Below are positions 17,713 through 18,458 of a stretch of 18,458 nucleotides of DNA, in pieces; position 1 is the first letter of the stretch; each line of letters opens with the position of its first letter. The notes below the pieces were generated by a model, which was given only the letters and a program-made list of their open reading frames with translations, did no database searches and had not been told where the DNA came from. Position numbers and translations under genes: made by a program. The DNA lies in the NCBI GenBank assembly GCA_010279815.1, contig QEOQ01000014.1:522453-540910 (forward strand). Reading direction: 5' to 3'. The DNA is from Brachionus plicatilis. Taxonomy: Eukaryota > Rotifera > Eurotatoria > Ploima > Brachionidae.

Positions 17713-18354
17713 ATGAAAGTTATTTTATCGGTAGTGGTTTTTGCCTCAATTATTTGCATTCAGCAAGTGTCATCTCAGTCATTGGGTGTATGTTTGAAGT
17801 CACCTGTAATTAAAGATTTCAATGCCTCAAGATATCTTGGTAAATGGTACGAAATCAAGCGATTCAATTATATTTTTGAGCCACAAAATTTACAATGCTT
17901 GGTAGCTATTTATGGCTCATTAAATCAGACTGCCATTTCTGTCAATAACACTGGCTTCAATGTGTAAGCTATTTTTCAATTCAAAAAATAAAAATATAAT
18001 AAATTTGTCTAAAGTAAAACCAAAAAAACCGATGGACGTAGCGGTTATGCTTACGTACCAAATGCGGCCGAACCGAACAAGCTATCAGTGGTTTTACCGG
18101 TAGAGGTGTTTAATGTTACAATTTTGCAAGGAGAAGGACCATATGACGTGTTAGAAACAGACTATGATACATATGCGCTGGTCTATTCATGCACCCAAGT
18201 TGTTTATGATTTAGTTAAACTTGAAATTGTATGGATTTTGGCACGTACACCTAAATTAGATGATAAATTAGTTAATTATTTAGAAGAACGACTCCAAAGC
18301 TATAAAATTGATACCACAAAATTGATTACTACAGATCAAAGTTGCGGGTTTTAA
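17713..18354 (+). CDS. secreted lipocalin, apolipoprotein-D-like
   Basis: Exons 17713-17963 and 18015-18354 join to 591 nt, or 196 residues; the 51-bp intron has donor GTAAGC and acceptor CTAAAG (phase 2). A signal peptide covers about residues 1-21 (MKVILSVVVFASIICIQQVSS). The three lipocalin signature regions are present: RYLGKWYEIKRF (40-51, with the invariant G-x-W), TDYDTYALVYSC (132-143), and WILARTPKL (157-165, with the conserved Arg). Cysteines C27, C62, C143 and C194 match the two-disulfide pattern of ApoD and Lazarillo. Potential N-glycosylation sites are at N37, N71, N79 and N117. It is a secreted beta-barrel carrier of small hydrophobic ligands, but the ligand cannot be read from sequence. 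The exon junction is supported by continuous family-like sequence. Paralogue status within the lipocalins is uncertain. Confidence 0.9.
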
Positions 18355-18431
18355 GCCTCGATTTAGGAAGTTGTTTTTTTTTAAAAAGTAAATGAAAAAA
18401 TTGAAAATAATTCACAGTTCTTTTTCCTATA

Positions 18432-18437
18432 AATAAA
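18432..18437 (+). terminator. poly(A) signal of the lipocalin gene
   Basis: A canonical AATAAA lies 78 bp after the lipocalin stop codon, in a T/A-rich 3' UTR. It is the nearest such hexamer downstream of the gene, so it is the likely cleavage signal. Confidence 0.55.
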
Positions 18438-18458
18438 AATTATAAAAATTTTTAAAAA

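Noticed and set aside
1..18458. CRISPR arrays, tRNA or rRNA genes, bacterial operon signals
   Set aside because: No regularly spaced repeats, no tRNA TPsiC-type GGTTCRA box, and spliced genes with GT-AG introns show the DNA is eukaryotic.

Overview
The window is AT-rich metazoan nuclear DNA. The two genes with several clear exons (SFT2-family and lipocalin) have introns of only 45-57 bp, and the NASP intron is 73 bp. Coding blocks stand out as islands of higher GC in very AT-rich spacers that are dense with small transposon remnants. Very low GC, tiny introns, possible spliced-leader acceptors and compact genes would fit a small invertebrate such as a monogonont rotifer. That assignment is inference; no ribosomal or mitochondrial marker is present to settle it.

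Layout, left to right. 1-643: a decayed partial copy of the neighbouring gene's N-terminal coding region, an RFX/X-box-like site, and a splice acceptor. 644-3013 (+): an intronless 789-residue nucleoporin-like protein with an acidic coiled coil, one RanBP2-type zinc finger and an FG-rich C-terminus. 3014-7661: a nested repeat zone. It holds two perfect 398-bp direct repeats, two essentially perfect 422-bp inverted repeats whose left arm lies between the direct repeats, a probable hAT end, and two 3' tails of non-LTR retrotransposons, one with a recognisable reverse-transcriptase C-terminus. 7662-10912: mostly gene-free, with one foldback element at 9889-10301. 10913-12557 (-): NASP, the histone H3-H4 chaperone, in two exons. 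13147-13953 (+): an SFT2-family Golgi membrane protein in seven exons, divergent from NASP across about 560 bp. 13954-17712: gene-free, with a Tc1/mariner-derived miniature element (15201-15902) carrying a dead transposase fragment and a second small inverted-repeat element (16265-16476). 17713-18354 (+): a secreted apolipoprotein-D-like lipocalin in two exons with a poly(A) signal.

The four intact genes are unrelated in function (nuclear pore, histone chaperoning, vesicle traffic, secreted ligand binding), so this is an ordinary chromosomal gene neighbourhood, not an operon or gene cluster. The points most worth a second look are the interleaved perfect direct and inverted repeats, splice acceptors 7-23 nt upstream of three of four start codons, the Tc1-derived element with arrays of GCATAAA in its arms and a transposase fragment in odd order, and the decayed coding copy next to the nucleoporin gene. 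I found no convincing evidence of a wholly new system.
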